The notes under the pieces: model-generated
What the model was told of the DNA's origin: nothing
The model's input: only the letters and a program-made list of their open reading frames with translations
The model's database searches: none
Shown here: positions 9,429-19,775 of the stretch, piece by piece
Layout of the letters: each line of letters starts with the position of its first letter
Position numbering within the stretch: the stretch's first letter is position 1
Position numbers and translations under genes: made by a program
From: Cylindrospermopsis curvispora GIHE-G1
Lineage (GTDB): Bacteria; Cyanobacteriota; Cyanobacteriia; Cyanobacteriales; Nostocaceae
Assembly: GCF_014489415.1 (NCBI RefSeq)
Contig: NZ_CP060822.1
Location: 2,775,501 to 2,839,500 of the forward strand
DNA: 64,000 nucleotides
Direction of reading: 5' to 3'

Positions 9429-9936
9429 TTTAAACTCCCTGGATTAAATAACTTTTTGCTAATTTTTCACCGAAACCAAAAAAATCTTTTTTCGATTTTG
9501 CTCATCATCTCTGAGCCAATCTTATTAATCCTCATTCTTGAGATATATAAATTTATATGAGCTGTTCTATCTTACCGGGTTAGTTACTGATCCCTAGAAC
9601 TTAATCTTTGAGACACTGTATCTTAGCCTGCACTATAAAAGTATGACCTTATTTAATTCAACAGCTACAAATATGAAAAAACTGTATTACAAGTCACAGA
9701 ATTTTTTTCTTAATAATCTATTAATCATATCAGTAATTTATTCATGCACTACAGATATTCATTCGATATGATGTGTATTAATATGATGTCCTTTGGCATT
9801 ACGTTATTACACTTGTAATAATTACAATTTGATTATCTTTATATATAGAATTACGAAAAATTTAAATTCAATGTAGAAAAAGCAGGACAAGCCTGCTTAT
9901 AAAAAATACTTAACCTGATCAAATTGGAAACGATAA
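9429..9936. other. Gene-free stretch upstream of the zinc-ribbon gene
   Basis: This AT-rich segment of about 500 bp has no convincing reading frame on either strand. The only clear element is the psb27 terminator at its right end. It probably holds the zinc-ribbon gene promoter. Confidence 0.5.
9875..9900 (-). terminator. Rho-independent terminator of psb27
   Basis: On the minus strand a 7-bp stem AAGCAGG/CCTGCTT with a 5-nt loop is followed by a T-run. It lies about 40 bp after the psb27 stop codon. Confidence 0.8.
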
Positions 9937-10335
9937 TTAGTAACCACGCTTGAGTGCCAATTCAACACGATTAAACTCCAATTCCAAACGATCTTTTAGC
10001 TTTTGGGGGACAGGACGATTGGGGTAGGAACTGTAATGACCTGCCAAAGCATTGAGGGCAGTGCGCATAGTCGTAAAGGAGCTTAAACTAGAAACCGAAC
10101 TGGAACGCTGATAACGGGCAGAAAAGTCATTGATTTTTTGACGTGCTTCCGCTTGAATTGCTGCTTTATTAGGGTCATCAGGTGATACTTCCACGGCCTG
10201 TCTCATCACTTTAACAACTGCTAGAGTGTCTTGACGATAATCTCCAGTCAAACTATCGGGAGTACCGGAACAACCCATCAAACCAATGGTAATCACTAAA
10301 ATCAGTGCCAGCAGACGCGACCAATAACTCTTCAT
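9937..10335 (-). CDS. psb27: Photosystem II assembly lipoprotein Psb27
   Basis: The protein has a lipoprotein signal with lipobox LMGC, so it is lipid-anchored on the lumenal face of the thylakoid. A four-helix domain follows, with TGDYRQDTLAVV and the closing KLKDRLELEFNRVELAL. Psb27 binds CP43 during assembly and repair of PSII before the Mn cluster is loaded. ATG 10335 is chosen over an in-frame TTG at 10341. The length of about 132 aa is typical. A strong terminator follows. Confidence 0.93.
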   Translation of the reverse strand: MKSYWSRLLALILVITIGLMGCSGTPDSLTGDYRQDTLAVVKVMRQAVEVSPDDPNKAAIQAEARQKINDFSARYQRSSSVSSLSSFTTMRTALNALAGHYSSYPNRPVPQKLKDRLELEFNRVELALKRGY

Positions 10336-10371
10336 ATCCAATTAAAACAAAAACAATAGGTAAATCAAGTT

Positions 10372-11571
10372 TCATCCTATCTTGGATTGGTATCCGGGGA
10401 TTGACTTCTCTGTGGTGTTTAAACCTGAAGATAAGCGAAAATACAGAGTATTACGCTGTTGATAGGGTCTATTTAAAGACAGGATGGCACTTTGTAGAGT
10501 TTCTACTTCCATACATGTGCCCCCAATTGCACCAGCCATAGTAGTAATGTGTTCTTCCATTAAAGTTCCTCCAATATCATTACAACCCCAATTTAAAGCC
10601 TCCATAGCACCGGTTAATCCTAACTTAACCCAGCTTGGTTGATGATTGGGTATGTACTTTCCCAAAAATATTCTTGCTACTGCTGTTAATAAGAGTGCAT
10701 CAGCTAAAATGGGTTGGTCTCTACCAACTCGACGACGTAGGGGTTTTGGTACGTCTTGACCAACAAACGGAAGGAGAATAAATTCGGTAATTTGCCCTGG
10801 ATATTCTTTTTTGTGTGCTGCTTGCTGGAGTTGGCGCAGTTTTTCTAGATGTGTAATTTGCTCTTCTGGAGTTTCAATATGTCCCGACAACATGGTGCTG
10901 GTGGTACATAAACCCAATTGGTGGGCCGTAGTGATAATTTCCAGCCATGTTGCTGTATTGATTTTTTCGGGACATAATACTTTTCTCACCTCATCATCCA
11001 ACACTTCTGCTGCTGTTCCTGGTATGGAACCCAAACCTACATCTCTTAAAGCTGTAATTACCTGCGCATAAGAAATACTGTCTAGTCTTGCAATAAATTG
11101 TATCTCTTGAGGAGAAAAAGCATGTATATGTAGCTGAGGAAAGTTTTGTTTAATAGTTTCTATTAGTTTAATGTAATACGGTAGAGACCTACCATGGATT
11201 TGGGCTTTTGGGTTTAGTCCTCCCTGCATACAAATTTCTGTTGCGCCTCGACTTACCGCATCCGCAGACTTTTCCAAAATTTGTGACCAATCTAGCCAAT
11301 AGGCATCCTCATCACTATCATCTCTCCGAAATGCACAAAAACTACAATGTTGTTCACATATGTTGGTAAAGTTAATATTCCTATTGATAACATAGGTGAC
11401 CACCTCTCCTGCTTGTTTTTGGCGGAGCTTGTCAGCTGTTTCCCGAATAGTATTTATAGTTTCTGGATCAGTTTGCTTTAGTAAAATTACTGCTTCTGAT
11501 GGTGATATATCTGATCCTAGTAGCGATCGCTCTAAAATAGAGTTGATAGGAGTTAATGTTATATTATTCAC
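10372..11571 (-). CDS. cofH: FO synthase subunit 2 (CofH), radical SAM
   Basis: CofH joins 5-amino-6-ribitylamino-uracil and tyrosine in synthesis of the deazaflavin FO, precursor of F420 and the chromophore of some photolyases. The cluster motif CEQHCSFC (CxxxCxxC) lies near residues 74-81, followed by a radical-SAM TIM barrel and the family motif [10 protein letters not shown] near the C-terminus. The start is GTG 11571. The partner cofG is not in the window. It lies 37 bp upstream of psb27 on the same strand and may share its transcript. Confidence 0.9.
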   Translation of the reverse strand: MNNITLTPINSILERSLLGSDISPSEAVILLKQTDPETINTIRETADKLRQKQAGEVVTYVINRNINFTNICEQHCSFCAFRRDDSDEDAYWLDWSQILEKSADAVSRGATEICMQGGLNPKAQIHGRSLPYYIKLIETIKQNFPQLHIHAFSPQEIQFIARLDSISYAQVITALRDVGLGSIPGTAAEVLDDEVRKVLCPEKINTATWLEIITTAHQLGLCTTSTMLSGHIETPEEQITHLEKLRQLQQAAHKKEYPGQITEFILLPFVGQDVPKPLRRRVGRDQPILADALLLTAVARIFLGKYIPNHQPSWVKLGLTGAMEALNWGCNDIGGTLMEEHITTMAGAIGGTCMEVETLQSAILSLNRPYQQRNTLYFRLSSGLNTTEKSIPGYQSKIG

Positions 11572-11737
11572 TGGTTTTGATTTTTTTGGTAGGACAAGTA
11601 GTATGTAAATAAGTAAATAAGCGGAAAAACAAAAATTAACTATGGTTAACCTAATTTAACATTAAAAGCCGATTTTATATCTTATGTATTTGCGGTATGA
11701 TGTTCCAGCGTCAAAGTCATGGAAATAGCATTAACTT

Positions 11738-12976
11738 GTGGAAAAATCAAAGCTAATTACCCCCACGGGTCCCTTAAAAATTGCCGAATATCCAGCTTTG
11801 GAGTTGGGGTGGGATGATGATGTTGTTCTCTTATCCTTGGTAATTCCCACCTATCAAGAGCGAGAAAACATTCATAAAATGATTAACATCATCAACAGCA
11901 TACTAGAGGAAAGTATTCCCAATAACTACGAATTAATAGTAGTTGATGATAATAGTCCCGACTTGACATGGCAAGTAGCAGAATCGTTAATTCCAGAGTA
12001 TCCCCAATTGCGAGTGATGCGTCGTCAACAGGAAAGAGGTTTGTCCTCAGCAGTAATTAGAGGTTGGCAAGCTGCCAAAGGGCAAATTTTAGGGGTAATA
12101 GATGGGGATTTACAGCATCCTCCAGAGATACTATTACAACTGTTATCCCAAATAAAAAGAGGTGCTGATTTGGCCGTGGCCAGTCGTCATGTGAATGGTG
12201 GTGGTGTTAGTAGCTGGAACGTGGTCAGACGATTTCTATCCCGTGGAGCCCAAATTTTAGGGTTGGTTATCTTACCACATATCCTAGGTAAAGTTAGTGA
12301 CCCCATGAGTGGCTATTTTATGGTACGTCGAAATGCGATCGCTGGAGTAGAAATGAACCCCATAGGCTATAAAATTATTTTAGAAGTAATTGCGAGAGGG
12401 AAGATCAAAAAAATTGGGGAAGTTGGTTATGTATTCTGTGAACGCGAGGAGGGGGAAAGTAAAGTAACTTGGAAGCAATATCTAGAATACATTCAACACC
12501 TCATACGTCTACGTTTATCTACGGGAAGATTAGGAAAAATCAGTCAGAACTTTAACTTACAAATTACCCCTCCTCTAAGTAGATTTATGCGATTTGGTTT
12601 AGTGGGACTAAGTGGGGTGTTTGTAGATACGGCCGTGCTTTACCTATTGAGTGATACTTTAGCTTTACCCCTAATTGGTAGCAAAATCCTAGCTGGGGAG
12701 CTGGCAATTTTCAATAATTTCCTGTGGAATGATGTATGGACATTTGGGGATATTTCTATCCAACAACGGAGTTGGAAACAGCGAATAAAGAGATTTTATA
12801 AATTCAACTTGATTTGTTTAGCAGGTTTAATCATAAATGTATTGATATTAAAATTTCTGGTTCACTTTTTAATTTCCAATCGTTATATTGCCAATCTCAT
12901 AGCAATTGGCGTGACAACAATTTGGAATTTTTGGCTTAATTTAAAATTAAGTTGGCGGGTAACAGACGTCAAGTGA
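11738..12976 (+). CDS. DPM1-like glycosyltransferase fused to GtrA membrane domain
   Basis: The N-terminal GT2 domain (about residues 1-260) has the VIPTYQERENI start, DDNSPD and DGDLQHPP motifs of polyprenol-phosphate mannosyl or glucosyl transferases. The C-terminal 130 residues form a GtrA-type four-helix membrane domain (RFMRFGLVGLSGVFVDTAVL). Such fusions are thought to make and flip lipid-linked sugars for cell-envelope glycan modification. The start is GTG 11738; a nearby ATG is out of frame. The 3' end overlaps the convergent cphA2 gene by 30 bp. Confidence 0.88.
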   Translation: MEKSKLITPTGPLKIAEYPALELGWDDDVVLLSLVIPTYQERENIHKMINIINSILEESIPNNYELIVVDDNSPDLTWQVAESLIPEYPQLRVMRRQQERGLSSAVIRGWQAAKGQILGVIDGDLQHPPEILLQLLSQIKRGADLAVASRHVNGGGVSSWNVVRRFLSRGAQILGLVILPHILGKVSDPMSGYFMVRRNAIAGVEMNPIGYKIILEVIARGKIKKIGEVGYVFCEREEGESKVTWKQYLEYIQHLIRLRLSTGRLGKISQNFNLQITPPLSRFMRFGLVGLSGVFVDTAVLYLLSDTLALPLIGSKILAGELAIFNNFLWNDVWTFGDISIQQRSWKQRIKRFYKFNLICLAGLIINVLILKFLVHFLISNRYIANLIAIGVTTIWNFWLNLKLSWRVTDVK

Positions 12977-14881
12977 CATCAAAATAAATTGTGAAATCCT
13001 CTGGAGATAAAGACTGGAAAATCCCCTATCTGATGTAACTATTAAATTTTCAATGACCCCCTTATGTCGGATAGAAATATTATTTTCATGTCTGGTAATA
13101 ACTACAGAACCATCTATGGCATCCCTTAACAATATCATCTCAGTTTCAGTGGGATGATCTAAAATAACAATATCACTACCTTTGTAAACCATTCCCCTAC
13201 TTTCCAAAATATCCCCAGAATATTCAGCAATAAATAAATCCAATTGGGGATGACGTAATAAACTTTGAACATTGCGATTATAATCTTCATGAAAAAATCT
13301 TTGAGCAAGATTTAAAAACGAACCTTCACGAGAAACACCACCGATTTTTAATTTTGGATATTCTGACAATAAGTAGGCAATAGTATCCAGTAAAGCCTTC
13401 TTAGTAATTCGATTAAAAGTTATAATCGGGATTCTAGCATCCTCAGCAGAGGGAAAAAACTCTGATAGAATATAGTGTGGAACATCAACACTTTTACCAA
13501 TAGCAGGATTAAGATGCATAAAAATACCCGGTGCTGCATTAATTTCCAAAACAGCAAAATTACCATATCGCCAAGAATGGGCAATATTTTTAGCGATTAC
13601 ATCAATCCCCAAACAAGTGAGGCGAAAATTTTGGGCAATTTCCTCTGCAAGAATAATATTATCTGGATGAATTTTATCGGTAGCATTAATGCTAACACCA
13701 CCAGAAGAGATATTAGCAACATCAGAAAGATAAACACTGCGATTTTTCTCAATTACACTATCTAAATCTAATCTTTGACTATATAAATATCGTTCCATAG
13801 CCCGATCAATCACAATCTTACTCATAGAAGAAGTAGGAGTATCTCTTCTTTGTGGTTGATTATTTTCCCTGGCAATTAGTTCCTCAATTGTTGAATACCC
13901 ATCCCCAATTACCGACGGTTGACGGCGTTCTGTTGCAGCAACAAATTTACCATTCACACACAATAAACGAAAATCTTTCCCCCAGATACTTTCTTCAACA
14001 ATTACTCTAATTGACTGGTCTTTAGGAATTGCTGAAACTGCCAACTCATAAGCAGATTTTAATTTTCTCGAGTCCCTTATATTGGGGGTGACACCAATCC
14101 CCTTATGACCAGACACAGGTTTAATTGCAACAGGGTAACCAATTTCTTGAGCTACAGCTATAGCTTGTTTTTCTGAAGTTACAATATCACCTTTGGGGAC
14201 AGGAAAACCCAATCGGTCTAAAAATTCCTTACAGTCATCTTTACGAGTGGTAAATTCCGAATCCAGATGACTATCAACATCAAAGGTGGTCGCAATTCCC
14301 CTCAGCTGTTTTTTTCCGTAACCATATTGCATTAACCCCTCTTCCCATAGATAAAAAGTAGGAATACCCTGTTGGTAAGCAGTTTGCCATAAAGCATAGA
14401 CAGTCGGTCCACCATAAACAGATTTGCGAAATTGATCTTGTAATTTTATCAGTCTCTCTTCAAGGGGGAAATACCGTTCTTTACTAATATTTTCAAACCA
14501 GTCCCAAACCAGGTAAACTACTGATTTGGCTGTATGTTCATGCAATGCTTGAATGGCAATCTTTACATAGGAATCATGGGAATTTATACTGTAAAGATTG
14601 AAATATAGGGACATATCTAACTTATTAACTTCTGATACAACCTGAGCAAATAAATTAGCATATAATTCATAGGTTTGTTTAGCTACCTGGGGATAAAAAT
14701 CACTAATAGTGTGAACATAATCTTCCATTGGCAGAGGATCTTGATGTTCAGTTAAGGCAAAGTCAAATACTATGGCTGCTGTATCTAAATAGGGATTTGG
14801 TCCAATATAATACTTGAAGTTAAAAATATCGAATACATCTGTTTTTCTAGCATTTACACGCGTTGTTCGTTCTTGAACCAT
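12947..14881 (-). CDS. cphA2: Cyanophycin synthetase-like protein CphA2
   Basis: The protein has the N-terminal and ATP-grasp domains of cyanophycin synthetase (YIGPNPYLDTAA, PVAIKPVSGHKGIGV, VLEINAAPGIFMHL), but ends at 644 aa. Full CphA is about 870-900 aa and carries a complete Mur-ligase domain with its own ATP-binding loop. This reduced C-terminus, without the GTNGKT-type P-loop, is the mark of CphA2, reported to polymerise beta-aspartyl-arginine dipeptides released from cyanophycin. It therefore recycles the nitrogen storage polymer, often in heterocystous species. No cphA1 or cphB is nearby. Confidence 0.85.
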   Translation of the reverse strand: MVQERTTRVNARKTDVFDIFNFKYYIGPNPYLDTAAIVFDFALTEHQDPLPMEDYVHTISDFYPQVAKQTYELYANLFAQVVSEVNKLDMSLYFNLYSINSHDSYVKIAIQALHEHTAKSVVYLVWDWFENISKERYFPLEERLIKLQDQFRKSVYGGPTVYALWQTAYQQGIPTFYLWEEGLMQYGYGKKQLRGIATTFDVDSHLDSEFTTRKDDCKEFLDRLGFPVPKGDIVTSEKQAIAVAQEIGYPVAIKPVSGHKGIGVTPNIRDSRKLKSAYELAVSAIPKDQSIRVIVEESIWGKDFRLLCVNGKFVAATERRQPSVIGDGYSTIEELIARENNQPQRRDTPTSSMSKIVIDRAMERYLYSQRLDLDSVIEKNRSVYLSDVANISSGGVSINATDKIHPDNIILAEEIAQNFRLTCLGIDVIAKNIAHSWRYGNFAVLEINAAPGIFMHLNPAIGKSVDVPHYILSEFFPSAEDARIPIITFNRITKKALLDTIAYLLSEYPKLKIGGVSREGSFLNLAQRFFHEDYNRNVQSLLRHPQLDLFIAEYSGDILESRGMVYKGSDIVILDHPTETEMILLRDAIDGSVVITRHENNISIRHKGVIENLIVTSDRGFSSLYLQRISQFILMSLDVCYPPT

Positions 14882-15150
14882 TGATTTTCAGTTATCCTTA
14901 GATTGGGAAAGAATTGTGGAGGAATAACAAAAATTAATTAGATGCTAGGTTTTCACCCTTCCTGTATTTCTTATTGCTACCATTGGAGGCGCTATATAAG
15001 CCCTATATATTTTTACCCTGACATTATTTCACATTGATATACCTAACCAATGACATGCTGCTCCCATAACAACTCCTAGTCTTTGTTTTATCAAATCATC
15101 TCTAGTCATTCTGTAGGATAATTTCAATTTACCTCAAGTTTATTAGTTAT

Positions 15151-15342
15151 TCATAAGTTAATCAAGTTTTTCAATCTCAAATTTGGAATGTAGTTTAAGC
15201 TATTGGTTATTTCCTCAAAGATAGAGAACCAATAGTCGTAATACATTTGGAACTCTTCAAGTTCCACTGCATGAGGATAAATTGTGCCGTCTTCCAACTC
15301 AAACTCAGTTTTTGTAACACGGATTACCTTTTTGCTGTTCAT
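15151..15342 (-). CDS. Small acidic hypothetical protein
   Basis: This 63-aa protein begins MNSKKVIRVTKTEFELEDG and is rich in Glu and Tyr. GGAG sits 9 nt before the ATG, which supports a real gene. I do not recognise the family. It lies alone between cphA2 and the HetI-like gene on the same strand, with 269 bp of unassigned AT-rich sequence on the cphA2 side. Confidence 0.5.
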   Translation of the reverse strand: MNSKKVIRVTKTEFELEDGTIYPHAVELEEFQMYYDYWFSIFEEITNSLNYIPNLRLKNLINL

Positions 15343-15447
15343 AGCAATTTACTCCAATACATATATATCATATACTATGAGATTTTGGTAATATTTAGTA
15401 GGATTTATCAGATCTGCTTTTTACTGCCTAAAACCCCTATTCTTTCT

Positions 15448-16170
15448 TCAAGGTTCCCAAAACCTAAACCTGTCTAAATGATTATGATTAGCTATAACAA
15501 CTGCTGCTGCAAAATTCTCTGCTGGTACTAGTTCTTTTAATTGCCAATTTCCTACTATGCACAATTTAGCAGATTTATTTAGCGCTAAGTCTATCTCTAC
15601 TTGAGCTAGTTCAGATATACCTTTCCCAGTAGCTTTTAAATAAGCCTCCTTACAAGTCCAATAACGGAAGAATATCTCCTGTTGTTCTTCCGGAGCTACT
15701 GATTTAATTACCTCATATTCCCTAACTGAAAAAAAGCGCTTGGCTAAGTTTTCTATGTCTGATGTGTGACGAATACTTTCTAAATCTACTCCTATTAGTC
15801 TATTATGACTCACACCACATAAACCTAGGTCTTGAGAATGGGATAAATTAAAGCATATTCCACAATGCTTAAACTTCAAGCCTAATAATGGCTTTCCTCT
15901 CTCTTCATACTCAAATTCTATTTCTTTTGCTTCTACGTTTATATACTTCGACAGGATTTTTCTAAGAAAGGCACGACCAACAATAAAACGCTCTTGGTGT
16001 TGTGGAAAATAAAATTTTTCTGCACGAGCTATTTCATCACCAGATAAAACCCTGCGGTAAAATTCCATTTCCGATGGTGATACCTTCAGGTTAATCTTCC
16101 AGATATGTACTTCCTGAGCGCACAGCTGGAAATTTTCAGGCGCCCGTTGCCAAACAATACACTGATTCAC
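15448..16170 (-). CDS. hetI: 4'-phosphopantetheinyl transferase, HetI/Sfp type
   Basis: The enzyme transfers phosphopantetheine from CoA to carrier proteins of fatty-acid, polyketide or peptide synthases. The Mg-binding motifs are present: GVDLESI near residue 127 and WTCKEAYLKATGKG near residue 175. The 240-aa length fits the Sfp/HetI subgroup. In Anabaena, HetI is encoded near heterocyst glycolipid genes; here no such synthase is adjacent, so hetI is used by similarity and not by context. The start is GTG 16170. Confidence 0.8.
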   Translation of the reverse strand: MNQCIVWQRAPENFQLCAQEVHIWKINLKVSPSEMEFYRRVLSGDEIARAEKFYFPQHQERFIVGRAFLRKILSKYINVEAKEIEFEYEERGKPLLGLKFKHCGICFNLSHSQDLGLCGVSHNRLIGVDLESIRHTSDIENLAKRFFSVREYEVIKSVAPEEQQEIFFRYWTCKEAYLKATGKGISELAQVEIDLALNKSAKLCIVGNWQLKELVPAENFAAAVVIANHNHLDRFRFWEP

Positions 16171-16679
16171 AACTAATTCCAGTTCTTAGGGTTTTAAGTA
16201 GGGAGGCACAATTATTTGTAGGATGGGCTAGGGGTAGCGTAACCCATGTGGGCGTTGGGTTTCATACTTCAACCCAACCTACCTTAATTTTATATTAAAT
16301 TCCACCCACCCACTTATATCCTAAATTTTATAACCTAGATTTTACAAATTGTAAATAATTATTGTTTTTATGTTATTTTTGTGCATTAATAACAAATAAG
16401 TAAAAAGATATACTTTATTTATTCCGTATGTGATGATCAACTTGACTCCTGACTCAATGTGACCTCGAAAAAATATGGTTAGAAACTGTAATTTGTGAAT
16501 TACATCTGGTGGTGTAAACTGATATTATTTCCATGTCTTTAATTGTGAACCTAAGTCCTTTACCACATTAGTCCTTATGTTCAATTTTAAATGTTCTTGT
16601 CCATCAAAAAAGTAATCTTTGTATATATCAAAGATTCTTAATTTATCGTTAAATATAAGGTAGTCATAATTTTTTAATA
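16171..16679. other. Intergenic region with dispersed repeat and rpaA upstream sequence
   Basis: No gene is visible in this stretch. It holds one full copy of the dispersed repeat (16196-16316), followed by AT-rich sequence that probably contains the rpaA promoter and leader. Confidence 0.5.
16196..16316 (+). repeat. Dispersed ~115-bp repeat, full copy
   Basis: It shares the blocks GGCACAATTATTTGTAGGAT, TTGGGTTTCAT.CTTCAACCC and AACCTACC with copies at 25704-25826 (inverted) and 51481-51600 and with a shorter copy at 47817-47893. GTAGG..GGGTT and AACCC..CCTAC pair internally, so the element can fold. It encodes no protein. Confidence 0.75.
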
Positions 16680-17423
16680 ATGCCCAGGATTCTTGTCATA
16701 GACGATGACCCAGCGATTTCAGAACTTGTTGCCGTCAACTTGGAAATGGCTGGCTACGATGTTAATCAAGCTGAAGACGGTATTAAAGGTCAGGCGCTAG
16801 CTCTCCAACTACAACCCGACTTGATTTTACTTGACCTGATGTTGCCAAGAGTAGATGGATTTACCATTTGCCAAAGACTGCGTCGGGATGAGCGTACTGC
16901 TGAAATTCCCGTCTTAATGTTGACCGCTTTAAACCAAACTCAATACAAAGTAGAGGGATTTAACGCTGGTGCGGATGACTACCTGACCAAACCTTTTGAA
17001 GTAGAGGAGATGTTGGCTCGAGTCAGAGCTTTGTTGCGGCGAGCCGATCGCATACCCCAAGCTGCCAAGCACAGTGAAATTCTCAATCATGGCCCCTTGA
17101 CTCTGGTCCCAGAAAGGTTTGAAGCTATCTGGTTCCATGAAACCGTGAAACTGACTCATCTGGAATTTGAGTTACTTCACTGTTTACTTCAACGTCATGG
17201 TCAGACCGTCTCTCCCAGTGAAATTCTGCGAGAAGTTTGGGGTTATGACCCTGATGATGATATTGAAACCATTCGTGTTCACATTCGCCATCTCAGAACT
17301 AAACTTGAACCTGATCCTCGTCGTCCTCGTTATATTAAAACGGTTTACGGTGCAGGTTATTGTTTAGAGTTACCTGCTGTACCTCCATCTGGTGAAGCAA
17401 GTAACATGACACTGGTAGAATGA
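16680..17423 (+). CDS. rpaA: OmpR-family response regulator RpaA
   Basis: The receiver domain has the acidic pocket DDD (8-10), phospho-acceptor Asp52 in [11 protein letters not shown], Thr in LMLTAL and Lys in YLTKPF. The C-terminal winged-helix domain has [14 protein letters not shown] and the DNA-contacting [12 protein letters not shown]. The whole sequence resembles RpaA, the regulator through which the KaiABC clock and SasA kinase drive circadian transcription in cyanobacteria. RpaB is less similar. The length of 247 aa is typical. A short GC hairpin at 17452-17470 followed by TTT could be its terminator. Confidence 0.82.
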   Translation: MPRILVIDDDPAISELVAVNLEMAGYDVNQAEDGIKGQALALQLQPDLILLDLMLPRVDGFTICQRLRRDERTAEIPVLMLTALNQTQYKVEGFNAGADDYLTKPFEVEEMLARVRALLRRADRIPQAAKHSEILNHGPLTLVPERFEAIWFHETVKLTHLEFELLHCLLQRHGQTVSPSEILREVWGYDPDDDIETIRVHIRHLRTKLEPDPRRPRYIKTVYGAGYCLELPAVPPSGEASNMTLVE

Positions 17424-17451
17424 TTTGACCAGGGATTAAGCTTTCTTGATT

Positions 17452-17474
17452 CCCCGATTGAAACACGGGGTTTC
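17452..17474 (+). terminator. Possible rpaA terminator
   Basis: CCCCG and CGGGG form a 5-bp stem with a 9-nt loop, then TTTCT. It is short and weak, but placed 29 bp after the stop codon. Confidence 0.4.
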
Positions 17475-17482
17475 TCAGCATA

Positions 17483-18304
17483 TTATTGATATCTTTCTAA
17501 GAAATCCAAAGCATAATTTCGCAGTTCATAGTATTCCTTAGATTCCCGTAATTCGTATCTGTCACGAGGACGGGGAAGAGGAATATGTAAGACCTGACCA
17601 ATAGTTGCGCCAGGTCCATTAGTCATCATTGCCACCCGATCGGACATAAAAATAGCCTCATCTACATCATGGGTGATCATCATCACAGCTTGAGGGTGTT
17701 GTCTCCAGATTTCCAAAACATCCTGTTGTAATTTGGGTCTGGTCAAAGCATCAAGTGCCCCAAAAGGCTCATCCAAAAGCAACATTTTCGGTCGAGTTGC
17801 CAGGGCCCGGGCCACACCTACCCGCTGTTTCATTCCACCAGAAAGCTCATGGGGATACTTATCAGCAGCTGCAGACAGTTTTACCATCTGGATATGCTCA
17901 TTTACAATGGCCACTTTTTCCGGTCGAGACATGGTTTTAAACACTTCATCTACTGCCATACGAATGTTTTCTCGCACTGTGAGCCAAGGTAACAAAGCGT
18001 AGCCCTGAAATACCATCATTCTTTCCGCACTTGGCTTAGTAATGGCTTTACCCTCTAAAGTAACTAGTCCGGAGGTGGGTTTTTCCAGTCCTGCAACAAT
18101 CCGCATAAGGGTTGATTTTCCGCATCCTGAATGCCCAATGACTGATACATATTCCTGTTTACCAATAGCAAGATCAATACCGTTGAGAACAACAAACTGT
18201 TCACCACTGGGGTGGCGATAGGTCTTGATGACTTGCTCGATACTCAAAAACGGATGACTATCCTTGGGTTGAGAAGGGTCAATTGATTGCATTGTGAATG
18301 TCAT
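17483..18304 (-). CDS. Nitrate/bicarbonate/cyanate-type ABC transporter ATPase (NrtD/CmpD family)
   Basis: The ATPase has Walker A GHSGCGKST, Q-loop VFQGYALLPW, signature LSGGMKQRVGVARA and Walker B MLLLDEPFGALD, in 273 aa. There is no fused C-terminal solute-binding domain, so it is NrtD/CmpD-like and not NrtC/CmpC-like. It is the last gene of a three-gene minus-strand operon with a permease and a solute-binding protein, 58 bp after the latter. The substrate cannot be settled from the sequence. Confidence 0.82.
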   Translation of the reverse strand: MTFTMQSIDPSQPKDSHPFLSIEQVIKTYRHPSGEQFVVLNGIDLAIGKQEYVSVIGHSGCGKSTLMRIVAGLEKPTSGLVTLEGKAITKPSAERMMVFQGYALLPWLTVRENIRMAVDEVFKTMSRPEKVAIVNEHIQMVKLSAAADKYPHELSGGMKQRVGVARALATRPKMLLLDEPFGALDALTRPKLQQDVLEIWRQHPQAVMMITHDVDEAIFMSDRVAMMTNGPGATIGQVLHIPLPRPRDRYELRESKEYYELRNYALDFLERYQ

Positions 18305-18362
18305 AAACCATCTAGGTATGAAAGTGAAGGAAAGTTAAGGTGAGTTGCCAAAAACAAAACCA

Positions 18363-19757
18363 TCAGGTAATATAGAATGATTGCGCATTCCTGACCCGAA
18401 TATCAAAACTCCTGATATACCCAACAGGATCGCCAGGGTCAAAGGACTTACCATCAATAAAAGCTGTTCCAGCTTCTGGTTTGTAGTCCTCCGATGGGCA
18501 TGGAATACCCATCTCTTGGGCAATTTCCCGGTAGAGGTCTGTTCTCCAAGCTTGACGTGCGATCGCCTCAGCTTTTTGGGGAAATTCTGCAATTTGTCCC
18601 CAGCGAGTGGCTTGGGTCATCAGCCAAAGACATTGGGACTGCCATAGAAAGGTGGAATGGTCGTTGGCTACCTGAGAAACTGAGGTTGGTAAATCAAAGA
18701 ATAAGGTAGTTTCTGGATCATTAACTAACCGGGATTGGTTGTCGAAACCACCATAATCAAAGTTACCAACGATTCCGGGCTGGGTATATTTGACAGCAGC
18801 TCCCGTAAAGGTGCGCCGGGAAATTAGGTTGGCTACCTCAAACCGATTGGCAGGATTGCTGCAATATTGACAAGCCTCGATCATTGATTTCACTAATGAC
18901 CGATAGGTCTTAGGATAGTCATTAATAAAAGATTCCCGAACTGCTAATACCCGATCTGGGTGTCCCCGCCAAATTTCCCTTCCTTGGACAAATGTAAAGC
19001 CCACACCCTCATTCCTGGAAATGGCACGGGTGTTCCAGGGTTCGGCTACCATGTATGCTTGCATGGAACCAATACGCATATTGCTGACCATTTGTGGTGG
19101 TGGGGTTATAATTAATCGAAGTTGACTAATTGGGTCAATCCCCACTGCTCCTAATAGATAACGCACAAGGTATTCGTAAATGGATGAGCTAAGCACCACT
19201 GCCCACACACGATTATCAACCGGTGTATTTTGCCAATACTTGCTTAGATCACGTCCAAAAGATTCTAGGTTGTTATTATAGGTGTACCAAGGCCTAACTC
19301 CATCATTCCAAAGTTGGCGATTCATGGTTAAACCATTGCCATGGCGGTGGATTGTCATGGCTGCACACAGCGGAAATGGTCGCGCTCCTTCAGCTCCTAT
19401 ACGCGCATTGGTAACAGCTCCCGACACCACTGGGGAAGCATCCAACCTGCCAAAGATGATCCCGTCCCGGGAATTAGCCCAACTGGCTTCACGACTAAGG
19501 GTAACATTTAGACCATATTTATGGAAAAAGCCTTTTGTTACAGCAATAGCAAAGGGAGCACAGTCGTTTACAGGTACAAATCCAATGGTTAGGTTAGGTT
19601 TTTCTAAACTGGCTGGATCAACAATAGGTTTCTCTGTATAATTAACAGATAAATCAGTAGAATTTTTAACTTGACTTTGACAGGAAGAAAAGGCGATCGC
19701 TGCTGTAGTGGCACCAATTCCCTCTAGAAAGGCACGCCGAGTCCGGGGTATATTCAT
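18363..19757 (-). CDS. NrtA/CmpA-like solute-binding protein with Tat/lipoprotein signal
   Basis: The N-terminus IPRTRRAFLEGIG resembles a twin-arginine signal and is followed by the lipobox-like FSSC, so the mature protein is probably exported and membrane-tethered in the periplasm. The body has the family pattern LTIGFVPVNDCAPFAIA near residue 55 and continues through a two-lobed binding protein of 464 aa. Family members bind nitrate, nitrite, bicarbonate, cyanate or taurine-like compounds. It sits between its permease gene (18 bp upstream) and ATPase gene. Confidence 0.78.
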   Translation of the reverse strand: MNIPRTRRAFLEGIGATTAAIAFSSCQSQVKNSTDLSVNYTEKPIVDPASLEKPNLTIGFVPVNDCAPFAIAVTKGFFHKYGLNVTLSREASWANSRDGIIFGRLDASPVVSGAVTNARIGAEGARPFPLCAAMTIHRHGNGLTMNRQLWNDGVRPWYTYNNNLESFGRDLSKYWQNTPVDNRVWAVVLSSSIYEYLVRYLLGAVGIDPISQLRLIITPPPQMVSNMRIGSMQAYMVAEPWNTRAISRNEGVGFTFVQGREIWRGHPDRVLAVRESFINDYPKTYRSLVKSMIEACQYCSNPANRFEVANLISRRTFTGAAVKYTQPGIVGNFDYGGFDNQSRLVNDPETTLFFDLPTSVSQVANDHSTFLWQSQCLWLMTQATRWGQIAEFPQKAEAIARQAWRTDLYREIAQEMGIPCPSEDYKPEAGTAFIDGKSFDPGDPVGYIRSFDIRVRNAQSFYIT

Positions 19758-19775
19758 CAGATCTCCAGTACCTAG

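Noticed and set aside
18335-18592. 85-aa frame within the solute-binding protein gene
   Set aside because: It is out of frame with, and largely inside, the well-supported binding-protein gene.
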